DNA of 16,471 nt. Source: Oribacterium sp. UBA5894. GTDB taxonomy: Bacteria > Bacillota > Clostridia > Lachnospirales > Lachnospiraceae. Under the pieces are notes generated by a model, which saw only the letters and a program-made list of their open reading frames with translations, was not told where the DNA came from and did no database searches. Position 1 is the stretch's first letter. Every line of letters begins with the position of its first letter. A program made the position numbers and the translations under genes. The stretch is from positions 2,961 to 19,431 of the forward strand of contig DJEQ01000011.1 in the NCBI GenBank assembly GCA_002431355.1, written 5' to 3'. Shown here piece after piece: positions 5,977 through 13,528 of this stretch.

Positions 5977-7121
5977 CGCTTCCGCCGAACACGATTGATA
6001 TCTCGTTCGAAGGCTCCACTGTTCAAATATTCAGCCAGCACATACTGATCATACGTCGGCACTGTGCAGGAATAGAAACGGATTTTTTCCTTCAGCTCCT
6101 CTGCGTGCTTCTGTGGAAGCAGCATATAGCCGGTACGGATGGCCGGGGAAATGGTCTTCGTAAAGGTGTTCATATAAATAACGGTATCCTCTGGAGACAG
6201 TGAAAACAGTGTATCCTCCGACTTCGTGGAGGGGGAAAATTCAGACGCATAATCGTCCTCGATGATCGTCGCTCCACGTGCTTTTGCCCAGGAAAGATAC
6301 TCCTGTCGCTTGCCCGCCGTTGCCGTTACGCCACTTGGATACGAATCAAAGGGCGTCACATGCAGGACACCGGCCGTAGAACGGCGAAGCTCGCTGGAAT
6401 GAATTCCATGCTTTCCAAGCTTCAGAAGCTCACAGTGTGCGCCATTCGCCTCATACACCTTCTGGATTTTTTCATAAGAGGGGTTCTCGAGTGCATATAC
6501 CTGCTCCCGTCCGAGCATCTGCACGATGAGGCCATACAGATACTCGGATCCCGCACCAATGAGGATCTGGTCTGGGGCCACATGAATTCCGCGGCTTCGC
6601 TGCAGGTAGCGTGCGATGCTTTCCCGGAAGTAAAGGGTGCCCTCGTTTGGGGAGCGCTTCATGCACTCCTCTTCATAGTCTGACAGTACCCGTCGCATGG
6701 TACGTGCAAAGCCGGCAAAGGACAGCCCGGTCGTGGCGTCTTCGTACTGATCCGCTGCCGACGTTCCTTCGGCGGTGTTCCATATCTCCACTTCGGTGTT
6801 CTGTCTGTGCAGGTCCGCTGCCGTGCGGTTCGGCTCGCCTGCATGGGCGAAATCGCCTTCTCGCTGGAAGGCATCCCCGACCGGAAAGGCGTCCTCCGAT
6901 TGGTAGCACACGAAGTAGCCGCTTCGCTCACGCGCTTCGATGTAGCCCTCATCCATCAGGAGATCATAGGCATGCTCGACGGTGATGACCGAGGTTCCAG
7001 TATTTTCTGCCATGGTTCGCTTCGAGGGAATCCGCTCTCCGAGTGCATAGCTTCCATCGGTAATGCTTTCCCGCAGGCTTCTGTAGATGCGAAGATAGGC
7101 GGGCTGTCGGCCTGTTTCCAT
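5949..7121 (-). CDS. MocR/GabR-type regulator (GntR HTH + aminotransferase-like), C-terminally truncated
   Basis: MocR proteins join an N-terminal GntR winged helix (here about 7-72, with GERIPSKRTMAENTGTSVITV) to a fold-type I aminotransferase-like domain that binds PLP and serves as sensor. The PLP site is present: EDDY (288-291) with the pyridine-binding Asp, and NTFTKTISP (318-326) with the Schiff-base Lys322. The ORF stops after 390 residues, right after FERDINRVRRKRRQERKNLI. Relatives such as GabR are about 470-480 residues and carry on for a further ~80-100 as the C-terminal small domain. No single-base shift restores a frame, since both other frames stop within about ten codons of the A6 run. 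A deletion or replacement is therefore likelier than a point frameshift. It may be a decayed gene or a shortened active regulator. The start has AAGGAAGG just upstream. It is divergent from mutY. The effector is unknown. Confidence 0.85.
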   Translation of the reverse strand: METGRQPAYLRIYRSLRESITDGSYALGERIPSKRTMAENTGTSVITVEHAYDLLMDEGYIEARERSGYFVCYQSEDAFPVGDAFQREGDFAHAGEPNRTAADLHRQNTEVEIWNTAEGTSAADQYEDATTGLSFAGFARTMRRVLSDYEEECMKRSPNEGTLYFRESIARYLQRSRGIHVAPDQILIGAGSEYLYGLIVQMLGREQVYALENPSYEKIQKVYEANGAHCELLKLGKHGIHSSELRRSTAGVLHVTPFDSYPSGVTATAGKRQEYLSWAKARGATIIEDDYASEFSPSTKSEDTLFSLSPEDTVIYMNTFTKTISPAIRTGYMLLPQKHAEELKEKIRFYSCTVPTYDQYVLAEYLNSGAFERDINRVRRKRRQERKNLI

Positions 7122-7152
7122 GTGTTTCCTTCCTTTCTCATGATGTCATTTT

Positions 7153-7158
7153 ATTATA
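7153..7158 (-). promoter_or_regulatory. Putative -10 box of the MocR-type gene
   Basis: A perfect TATAAT on the minus strand about 30 bases upstream of the ATG. No good -35 hexamer lies at the right distance. MocR regulators commonly control their own divergent promoter region. Confidence 0.5.
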
Positions 7159-7185
7159 GCATAGTGTTGAAGAAGCATATATACT
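7157..7185 (+). promoter_or_regulatory. Weak candidate promoter of mutY
   Basis: TAGCAT (7157-7162), a 17-base spacer and TATACT (7180-7185). The -10 is good and the -35 poor. The -35 overlaps the -10 of the divergent MocR-type gene, so the two promoters could interfere. The leader to the mutY start would be about 105 nt. Confidence 0.3.
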
Positions 7186-7297
7186 GTGTGTTCAGGGCTT
7201 TCTGATGAAGGGCCCTCTCAGATGTTTCATGCCTACAGAGAAAGGGATGGCAGCCTGTATAGCAAAAGCGTATGGGTCATATCAAACAGGAGTAAAC

Positions 7298-8488
7298 ATG
7301 GACACTTGGAATCAGATGTGTGAAAGCTTAATGGAGTGGTATCGTGTGGAGCGTCGAATTCTCCCCTGGCGGGAGGATCCAACCCCCTATCATGTATGGA
7401 TTTCGGAAATCATGCTGCAGCAGACAAGGGTCGATACGGTGAAGGACTACTATGCACGTTTTCTTGCACGCTGCCCGGATATTCGTGCGCTCGCAGAGGC
7501 CGACGAGGATACTTATATGAAGCTATGGGAAGGCCTCGGCTACTATTCACGTGTGCGAAACCTTCATAAGGCCGCGGAGGAAATCATGGAAGCCTATGAT
7601 GGGATCATGCCGAAAAGCTATGACGAGCTTCTGAAGATCACCGGCATTGGGCCGTATACCGCGGCGGCGATTGCCTCCATTGCTTTCGGAGAAAGGGTGC
7701 CCGCGGTCGACGGAAATCTTCTTCGTGTCTTTGCACGACTCACTGCGTATAAAGAGAACATCAAAACGGAGAAGGCACAAAAAGCCGCAGCCGCTTACTA
7801 TATAAACTGGATGCCTGCGGCAGCGCCCGCGCAGAGCCTTCCGTCCTCCGTCCAGGTGAAGGGCGACAGGGTGCTGAACCGCAGCATGGTTTTCACTTCC
7901 GCTCATGTCCAGGAAGATACAGGGCCTGCACAGTCCAGGCCGCTCTCTACACCGGGAAATTTCAATCAGGCACTGATGGACCTCGGTGCCACGATCTGTC
8001 TTCCTAACAGTACTCCTCTCTGTGCGGAATGTCCGCTTCAGTGCTTCTGCACGGCACATGCACGTGGAGAGGAAACAGCCTATCCGGTCGTTCCTGAGAA
8101 GAAGGCCCGGCGCATGGAGGCTCGGACGGTTTTCCTCCTCCATGATGCCGGAAAGATCGTCATAGGGAAGCGGCCACCAAAGGGGCTTCTCGCAAGCCTG
8201 TATGAATTTCCAAATACGGAAGGCCACCTTACAGAGAAGGAAGCCCTTCAGTATGTATCTTCCCTCGGCTTTATGCCTCTGCATATCCGCCGACTGGCGC
8301 CTGCCAAGCATATCTTCAGTCACATTGAATGGCATATGATCGGCTATGAGGTGAGGGTGGATGAGCTCACGCCTTTTGAGAGTGACCATCTTTTACTCGT
8401 TTCCATGCAGGCGCTCGCAGACACCTACTCCATTCCTTCCGCCTTTTCTGCCTATCGGAAGCTTCTTCCGGAAAATTCGGGCGAATAA
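7298..8488 (+). CDS. mutY: Adenine DNA glycosylase MutY
   Basis: MutY removes adenine mispaired with 8-oxoguanine, preventing G:C to T:A mutations. The 396-residue protein has the catalytic Glu37 in SEIMLQQTRVD, the HhH motif LLKITGIGPYTAAA (111-124) and the catalytic Asp138 in VPAVDGN. The 4Fe-4S ligands are Cys234, Cys242, Cys245 and Cys251. A C-terminal NUDIX-like 8-oxoG recognition domain spans about 275-390 and includes HIFSHIEWHM (338-347). Glu37 and Asp138 have the same numbers as in E. coli MutY, but the first cluster cysteine is at 234 rather than 192. About 42 extra residues (roughly 172-217, Ala/Pro/Ser-rich) therefore lie between the helical domain and PGNFNQALMDLGA. The frame opens at 7205, but ATG 7298 with AGGAG five bases upstream is the start. 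It converges with mntP. Confidence 0.96.
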   Translation: MDTWNQMCESLMEWYRVERRILPWREDPTPYHVWISEIMLQQTRVDTVKDYYARFLARCPDIRALAEADEDTYMKLWEGLGYYSRVRNLHKAAEEIMEAYDGIMPKSYDELLKITGIGPYTAAAIASIAFGERVPAVDGNLLRVFARLTAYKENIKTEKAQKAAAAYYINWMPAAAPAQSLPSSVQVKGDRVLNRSMVFTSAHVQEDTGPAQSRPLSTPGNFNQALMDLGATICLPNSTPLCAECPLQCFCTAHARGEETAYPVVPEKKARRMEARTVFLLHDAGKIVIGKRPPKGLLASLYEFPNTEGHLTEKEALQYVSSLGFMPLHIRRLAPAKHIFSHIEWHMIGYEVRVDELTPFESDHLLLVSMQALADTYSIPSAFSAYRKLLPENSGE

Positions 8489-8493
8489 ACGTA

Positions 8494-8536
8494 GAGAGGC
8501 GTCCACAGAAGCTGGCTGCTCCTGCGGATGCCTCTC
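8494..8536. terminator. Stem-loop between convergent mutY and mntP
   Basis: GAGAGGCGTCC (8494-8504) pairs with GGATGCCTCTC (8526-8536) through 11 bp including one G-U. A second stem, GCTCTC/GAGAGC (8550-8555 with 8576-8581), lies next to the mntP stop. Neither is followed by a clear U-run, so termination is only likely from the position between convergent genes. Confidence 0.4.
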
Positions 8537-8581
8537 AGATATCCTATGCGCTCTCCTTTCCGACAAGGCGTGCTCGAGAGC

Positions 8582-9184
8582 TTAAAAAAACAGATTGCTG
8601 ACGAAGATTTCGATGCCGATGCCAATGAGAATAACGCCGCCAAGGATCGCCGCTTTTCCACTCAGCTTCGTGCCTGCCGCACGTCCAATGTGAAGGCCCG
8701 TGATACAAATCGCAAACGTAACGGCTGCGATGATAAGGGTCGCCATAAGTGCTTCTTCTACATGGTACTCTGCGATCGTAAAGCCCACGGAAAGCGCATC
8801 AATGGAGGTCGCAATGCCCTGCATTGCGAGCTTCTGAGGCGGAAGCTTCGACTCCAGCGCGTCTACATCGATTTCTTCTCCCTGCGGATTTCGAAGCCCC
8901 TCCAGCAGCATGGTGCCGCCGATGTAGCACAGAAGAATCAGGGCGATCCACGGGATCAGCTTCTGAAAGGCCTGAAAATACAGGACAATGGTATGAACCA
9001 GTACCCATCCAAGCATCGGCATCAGCCACTGGAAGAAGGCAAAGCAACCCGCAATTCTCCCCATCTCTCTACGGCACATTTTCGGATTTGCAAGGCCGTC
9101 TGCCATGGATACGGAAAAAGCATCCATCGCAAGTCCAACGCCCAATAATACACTATTGATGATAAACGAAATCCCCATATCCAT
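8582..9184 (-). CDS. mntP: Manganese efflux pump MntP
   Basis: MntP exports Mn(II) across the cytoplasmic membrane and protects against manganese excess. The 200-residue, six-TM protein shows the internal duplication of the family. The first half holds LAMDAFSVSMADG (18-30) with Asp21 and Asp29. The second half holds GIATSIDALSVGFT (123-136) with Asp129. A central cytosolic loop (about 98-118) is charged. The start may be ATG 9184 or ATG 9178: a GAGGGGG run abuts the first, and AGGAG lies 11 bases before it. Many mntP genes are controlled by a Mn(II)-sensing yybP-ykoY riboswitch or MntR. I looked in 9185-9367 and did not find the riboswitch core. It is preceded by cls, whose terminator lies in between. 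Confidence 0.95.
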   Translation of the reverse strand: MDMGISFIINSVLLGVGLAMDAFSVSMADGLANPKMCRREMGRIAGCFAFFQWLMPMLGWVLVHTIVLYFQAFQKLIPWIALILLCYIGGTMLLEGLRNPQGEEIDVDALESKLPPQKLAMQGIATSIDALSVGFTIAEYHVEEALMATLIIAAVTFAICITGLHIGRAAGTKLSGKAAILGGVILIGIGIEIFVSNLFF

Positions 9185-9244
9185 CCCCCTCTATGCTCCT
9201 GATGATACAGCGTTTTCCTAGGATAGCACGTTCTTCCATCTGCG

Positions 9245-9279
9245 AAAAGAGCCCTGCACCCGAAAGTGCAAAGCCCTCT
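9245..9279 (-). terminator. Putative intrinsic terminator of cls
   Basis: On the minus strand AGAG...TGCAC pairs with GTGCA...CTCT across a short internal loop (9248-9279), followed by TTTT. It lies about 90 bases past the cls stop and upstream of mntP. The stem is interrupted, so strength is moderate. Confidence 0.55.
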
Positions 9280-9367
9280 CACTAAAATGCATAGGGAACC
9301 AGAGCCCATCCTGTGGTCATGCCCCTACAAATTCTGCGGTCTTTCATATGCATGTCGATGGCATCGA

Positions 9368-10942
9368 CTACAGAAGCTCAGCAAACAGCCGAAGGAACAG
9401 CTGCCACAGTCGCTTAATGTTTCCACGACGGCCGACACGATATTCATCGGTCACCTCACGGCACTCCGAAAAGGTTCGATCGAAGTCCGCCTTGATGTCG
9501 TGCACTGCTGCGCAATCGGCCATAAAGCAGCCATTTTCGAAATGATGATAAAGTGAGCGATAGTCGAGGTTGATCGTGCCACAGGTCGCCATGCGGTCAT
9601 CCGCAACGCTCATCTTCGCATGGCAGAAGCCCGGTGTCCACTCAAAGATCCGGACGCCATTTCGCACGAGTCCATTATAGAAAGAGCGTGTCACACCATA
9701 GACCATACGCTTATCTGGAATCCCTGGCGTGATGATGCGTACATCCACGCCACGCTTCGCCGCAAGGCCAAGGGCATGGTTCATCTCATCGGTAATGATG
9801 AGATATGGAGTAATAAAGTAGCAGTACTTTTCCGCCTTGTTGGCCATACTGATGTAGACATTTTCCCCGACCTGTTCGTTATCCATCGGACTGTCTGCAT
9901 AGGGCTGCACAAAGCCTTCCGGCTCCTTCGCTGTGTAATGATAGGTCTTCAGGAAGCGAAGCGCGTCTGGATCATCCCAATCGCTGGCCCGAACGGCATT
10001 CCACATTTCGAGAAAGGTCAGTGTCATACTCTGTACCGCGGGTCCCTCAATGCGGATACCGCTGTCCTTCCACCGCCCATACGGGTGCGTCACATTGAAG
10101 TATTCATTGGCCAGATTGTAGCCGCCTGTAAAGCCAACATGATTATCAATCACGGTGATTTTACGATGATCCCGATAATTCAGGAAAATATTCGCTCCCG
10201 GTGCAAAGGGATTAAATACGCGGCAATGAATGCCGAGATGCTCGAGCTTCTTCACAAAATCCGTCGTAATGAAGCCAATCGAGCCCATGTCATCATAGAA
10301 TACACGAACATGCACACCCGCCTGCACGCGCTCCACCAGTACGTCTTCAATCCGTTTCCAGGATTCCTTGTCTTCGATGGCATGGTACTCCATAAAGATG
10401 AACCTTTCAGCCTTTCGGAGATCCTGAAGCTGCGCCTCGAGTCCCTTTGCGGCATCGTCATAATAGGTCACATCCGTGTTTCGATAGACAGGATAATAGG
10501 CATAATCCTGCAGATACTGCGAAATCGCAGCGGCATTTGGATTCTGTGCCTTCAGGGTCTCCAGGTCTGCGGGATCTGCTGTATCCTTCAGTGCCGGGAA
10601 AAGCACGCGGTCAATCTTCTGATAGCGCTCCCGCATCTTGTGTGTCGACACGTCGAGACCGATCAGGAAGTACAGCACGATGCCAAACACCGGAAAGGCC
10701 ATGATGAGGATGATCCAAGGCATCTTCATCGAGCTCGTCTTATGCTGTCCATAGATGACCAGGACCATGATGACCGAAAGCAGCTCTATGGCATCCTTTA
10801 CCCAGGCTGTATAGCGGCTGAGCCGTGTAAAGAAGGAGATGATGAGCAGAATCTGCACAACCAGCGCAAGTGCCACAAAGAATGCACGCAGGATACCATT
10901 TTTATTCGCCGCCTTTCCCTCCGTGGTTCTGAAATCTGCCAT
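9368..10942 (-). CDS. cls: Cardiolipin synthase (phospholipase D family)
   Basis: Cls condenses two phosphatidylglycerols into cardiolipin at the membrane. The 524-residue protein has two N-terminal TM segments (about 19-38 and 53-64) and a third hydrophobic stretch (75-95). Two PLD catalytic HKD motifs follow. The first is H259-x-K261-x4-D266 (DHRKITVIDNHVGFTGG, 258-274). The second is H441-x-K443-x4-D448 (CHAKMSVADDR, 440-450), followed by GTINLDYRSLYHHFENG. Length and order are normal for the Gram-positive Cls type. AAGGAAGAG upstream of ATG 10942 is the ribosome site. A near-consensus promoter precedes it and a terminator follows. The LysR-type gene lies upstream on the same strand. Confidence 0.95.
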   Translation of the reverse strand: MADFRTTEGKAANKNGILRAFFVALALVVQILLIISFFTRLSRYTAWVKDAIELLSVIMVLVIYGQHKTSSMKMPWIILIMAFPVFGIVLYFLIGLDVSTHKMRERYQKIDRVLFPALKDTADPADLETLKAQNPNAAAISQYLQDYAYYPVYRNTDVTYYDDAAKGLEAQLQDLRKAERFIFMEYHAIEDKESWKRIEDVLVERVQAGVHVRVFYDDMGSIGFITTDFVKKLEHLGIHCRVFNPFAPGANIFLNYRDHRKITVIDNHVGFTGGYNLANEYFNVTHPYGRWKDSGIRIEGPAVQSMTLTFLEMWNAVRASDWDDPDALRFLKTYHYTAKEPEGFVQPYADSPMDNEQVGENVYISMANKAEKYCYFITPYLIITDEMNHALGLAAKRGVDVRIITPGIPDKRMVYGVTRSFYNGLVRNGVRIFEWTPGFCHAKMSVADDRMATCGTINLDYRSLYHHFENGCFMADCAAVHDIKADFDRTFSECREVTDEYRVGRRGNIKRLWQLFLRLFAELL

Positions 10943-10977
10943 AGTTCATCTCTTCCTTTCCATCTTTTTTCCTCTGT

Positions 10978-11006
10978 ATTGTAACACAATCGCTTAAAAG
11001 TGCCAA
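10978..11006 (-). promoter_or_regulatory. Sigma-A promoter of cls
   Basis: On the minus strand TTGGCA (11001-11006), a 17-base spacer and TACAAT (10978-10983), each one base from consensus. The leader to ATG 10942 is about 30 nt. The gap between the LysR stop (11051) and this promoter has a weak stem (CAC-GC/GC-GTG) before a T-rich run, a poor terminator candidate. Confidence 0.8.
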
Positions 11007-11050
11007 AAGAAGGGAACACGCATGGAAGCAGTGCCTAAGACTTTTTATAT

Positions 11051-11971
11051 TTAAACATGGGCCATATCCATTTCATCACTTGTACTTCTTCCGTATTTTG
11101 TATTCGTCTGAAGCAACAGATAATCGATGAATTTTTTTGCAGCTGGTGTCATATGTTTTTGACTTTTTATGGCCAGTCCGATGGTACGATAGTATGGTTT
11201 TTGCAGAGATCGTATTTCGATTCGATATGGTATACGTTGCAAGATCATATCAGGCAGAATACTGACTCCCATTTTCTTTTCCACCATCGCCATGATTGCG
11301 AAGTCTTCCCATGTGGTAAAACGAATATCCGGCTGCACATGGGAGCATTCCAGCAGGTCGGATACCTCTGTTTTCCCTCCATGTTCCAGCAACAGAAATG
11401 GCAAGCCATTCAAGTCTTCAATAGCAATCGTTTCCTTTTCTGTAAGACAATGCCCAGCCGGAAGAACAACCTTATATTCATCCTTTTTCAGGAAAATCGT
11501 ATCAAATTGAGGGAGCGTTGGAAGGCGCAGGAAACCACAATCTACGCGGCCTTCCTTGATCCATCGTTCCACCTCATCATAATCGCCAAGCAGCATTTCA
11601 TATTCGATTCCAGGATAGTCTTTTTGCAATGCCGCCAAAATATCCGGAAGCCAATGGATTGCAACACTGGCAAAGGTACCGATACGAACAACCCCGGTCT
11701 CCATCTCGTTCATTCGAAAAATCTGTCCTTCCAGCTCCTGCTGGTCGTTCAGAACCTTGCGCAGAAGTGGCAAAATCTGCTCTCCCGCAGAGGTCAGGCA
11801 GACCCCACTCTTACCGCGTTCCAGTAACGTCATTCCCCATTCATGCTCAAGATCTGCAACCATCTTGCTGATGGAAGATTGTGCATAATCAAGGTCTCGG
11901 GCCGCGCGGGTAAAACTGCCCAGATCGACGGTCTTAATAAAGGCAAGATACTTCAACAAAGGATTGTCCAT
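11051..11971 (-). CDS. LysR-type transcriptional regulator
   Basis: A LysR-type regulator of about 306 residues. The N-terminal winged helix is typical (LLKYLAFIKTVDLGSFTRAA, then AQSSISKMVADLEHEWGMTLLER), followed by a linker helix and a periplasmic-binding-protein-like effector domain from about residue 85 (VVRIGTFASVAIHWLPDIL). The frame is open to an ATG at 12004. A perfect TATAAT ends only two bases before that codon, and family alignment fits a start at MDNPLLKYL, so I prefer ATG 11971. No strong ribosome site is visible for either. It is divergent from the MATE pump with a 103-base spacer, the usual layout for a LysR regulator controlling its neighbour. The effector is unknown. Sampled GC is lower than in flanking genes. 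Confidence 0.9.
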   Translation of the reverse strand: MDNPLLKYLAFIKTVDLGSFTRAARDLDYAQSSISKMVADLEHEWGMTLLERGKSGVCLTSAGEQILPLLRKVLNDQQELEGQIFRMNEMETGVVRIGTFASVAIHWLPDILAALQKDYPGIEYEMLLGDYDEVERWIKEGRVDCGFLRLPTLPQFDTIFLKKDEYKVVLPAGHCLTEKETIAIEDLNGLPFLLLEHGGKTEVSDLLECSHVQPDIRFTTWEDFAIMAMVEKKMGVSILPDMILQRIPYRIEIRSLQKPYYRTIGLAIKSQKHMTPAAKKFIDYLLLQTNTKYGRSTSDEMDMAHV

Positions 11972-12006
11972 AGCATTTCTATTCCATTCTTCGATTTTAA
12001 TCATTT

Positions 12007-12012
12007 ATTATA
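12007..12012 (-). promoter_or_regulatory. -10 box of the LysR-type gene
   Basis: A perfect TATAAT on the minus strand, with no recognisable -35 at 16-18 bases. It supports translation from 11971, not 12004. On the plus strand TTGCAT (12021-12026) is the only -35-like hexamer for the MATE gene, without a good -10. Confidence 0.5.
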
Positions 12013-12074
12013 TTCTCTATTTGCATTCTATTCTTTTTTGTATGCTATTGCAAGAAGGATGAGGAGCAAGAAAT

Positions 12075-13421
12075 ATGAACGTAAAGACAAACGATATGGA
12101 TATGCTGCACGGGGCGTTAACGAGAAAGCTGCTGCTTTTCACACTTCCTATCGCGTTAAGCAGTATGATCCAGCAGCTATTTAATGCAGCCGATACCGCG
12201 GTCGTCGGCTATTTGGGCAATGAGCGTGCACTGGCAGCTGTCGGAACAACCACAGAGATCATTGCGCTGATCGTTACCGTTTCCTCTGGCTTATCTACAG
12301 GGGCAAACATCCTGATTGCAAAACAAATCGGGCGAAGCAGGACAACAGATATGTCTGCCACCGTTCAAGGATCAATGCTTCTGGCAGGTCTCGTCGGTAT
12401 CATGGGTTTATTTCTTGGCCAGGCAGTTGCAGAACCACTACTGCGATGGATCCAGACACCAACCGACATTTTCGATGCGGCAACGCTGTATTTACGGATT
12501 TATATGCTGGGTTACCCGTTTTTACTGTTGTATGACTTTGGGGCAGCCGTGTTACGAGCGCATGGTGACAGCCGCTATCCGTTTCTGGTACTGTTGATTT
12601 CGGGAATTGTAAACGTTGGACTCAATTTGATCTTTGTAATCGCATGTCGCATGAACATCGTGGGGGTTGCACTCGCTACTGATATTTCTACTATCCTTTC
12701 AGCGCTAGTAATACTGTACCGTCTGGTAAGTGAGAAAATGTTTCCCCTTCCATTTCTCAAGCCCGCTTTTCCTCTGCACATTGCGTGGAATATTCTGAAA
12801 ACCGGCATCCCAACTGCAGTGCAGGGGGCCGTGTTCTGCTTTGCGAATATGTTTATCCAGGCGGCTGTCAATATTTTCGGTGAAACCGCAATCGCAGGCA
12901 GTACCATTGCCATGAATTTTGAATACTTCACCTACTATATCATTACTGCATTTGGACAAGCAGCGACCACCTTTACCAGCCAGAACTATGCGGCTCGACA
13001 GTACAAACGATGCAGACACGTTTTGTGTCTATGTCTTGCCTTGTCCACTGTGTGTAGTTCTGTTCCGATTTTTATGATTACCCTATTCCGTGATTTTTTC
13101 TCTCATATGTTTACACCAGAGACTGCTGTAATCAAAAGTGCCGACGTGCGGATTATGTGCATTCTGCTTTTTGAACCGATCTGCAATTTGTATGAAATAC
13201 CATCGGGTGTTCTGCGCGGCAGCGGGCACGCGCTGTATCCAGCCATCAGCACTATCATTGGGACCTGTGCATTCCGCATTCTTTGGATTTGTACAGTCTT
13301 CCGATCGACTGTCACGCTTCCGATGCTCTACCACGTATTTCCGCTTTCATGGGTTGTAACGATTGTGTTAATGAACCTCGGATTCCTACTCTTGCATCCA
13401 TTGAAAAGCCCCGATTTATGA
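12075..13421 (+). CDS. MATE family efflux transporter
   Basis: A 448-residue, roughly 12-TM transporter of the MATE family, which exports drugs and other organic compounds in exchange for Na+ or H+. The family signature QLFNAADTAVVGYLG is at 34-48, with GLSTGANILIAKQIG at 72-86 in the first half. The second half repeats the pattern (GIPTAVQGAVFCFANMFIQ, FGQAATTFTSQNYAARQYKR, IPSGVLRGSGHALYP). Length and order are normal. AGGAG eight bases before the ATG is the ribosome site. It is divergent from the LysR-type gene, which probably controls it. One sampled 60-base line (12481-12540) is 38% GC, against 52% for a line in tgt (2161-2220), which suggests horizontal acquisition. The substrate cannot be predicted. 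An orphan AAGGAG (13441-13446) follows the stop without a gene. Confidence 0.93.
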   Translation: MNVKTNDMDMLHGALTRKLLLFTLPIALSSMIQQLFNAADTAVVGYLGNERALAAVGTTTEIIALIVTVSSGLSTGANILIAKQIGRSRTTDMSATVQGSMLLAGLVGIMGLFLGQAVAEPLLRWIQTPTDIFDAATLYLRIYMLGYPFLLLYDFGAAVLRAHGDSRYPFLVLLISGIVNVGLNLIFVIACRMNIVGVALATDISTILSALVILYRLVSEKMFPLPFLKPAFPLHIAWNILKTGIPTAVQGAVFCFANMFIQAAVNIFGETAIAGSTIAMNFEYFTYYIITAFGQAATTFTSQNYAARQYKRCRHVLCLCLALSTVCSSVPIFMITLFRDFFSHMFTPETAVIKSADVRIMCILLFEPICNLYEIPSGVLRGSGHALYPAISTIIGTCAFRILWICTVFRSTVTLPMLYHVFPLSWVVTIVLMNLGFLLLHPLKSPDL

Positions 13422-13464
13422 GAAACCAGTATTATTTAAAAAGGAGATGAAAACACGAGAAAGC

Positions 13465-13496
13465 AAAAAGGGCCCTGACCAAATTGGTCAAGACCC
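13465..13496 (-). terminator. Intrinsic terminator of the NifU-like/GGGtGRT operon
   Basis: On the minus strand TTGACCA/TGGTCA forms a 6-bp stem (13476-13481 with 13485-13490), extended by GGG/CCC across an internal loop, then TTTTT. It lies about 30 bases past the stop at 13529. It may also stop the convergent MATE transcript. Confidence 0.75.
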
Positions 13497-13528
13497 CATA
13501 AATTTGTGGAAAAAATGTGGGAAATTCC

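Noticed and set aside
7205..7297. N-terminal extension of MutY from ATG 7205
   Set aside because: No ribosome site at 7205; AGGAG sits five bases before ATG 7298, and residue numbering from there matches E. coli catalytic positions exactly.
9185..9367. yybP-ykoY manganese riboswitch upstream of mntP
   Set aside because: Expected because many mntP genes have it, but the conserved core was not found. The stem there is better read as the cls terminator.
11972..12004. LysR start at ATG 12004
   Set aside because: A TATAAT ends two bases before it, so it would be at or before the transcription start. The family alignment begins at MDNPLLKYL (11971).
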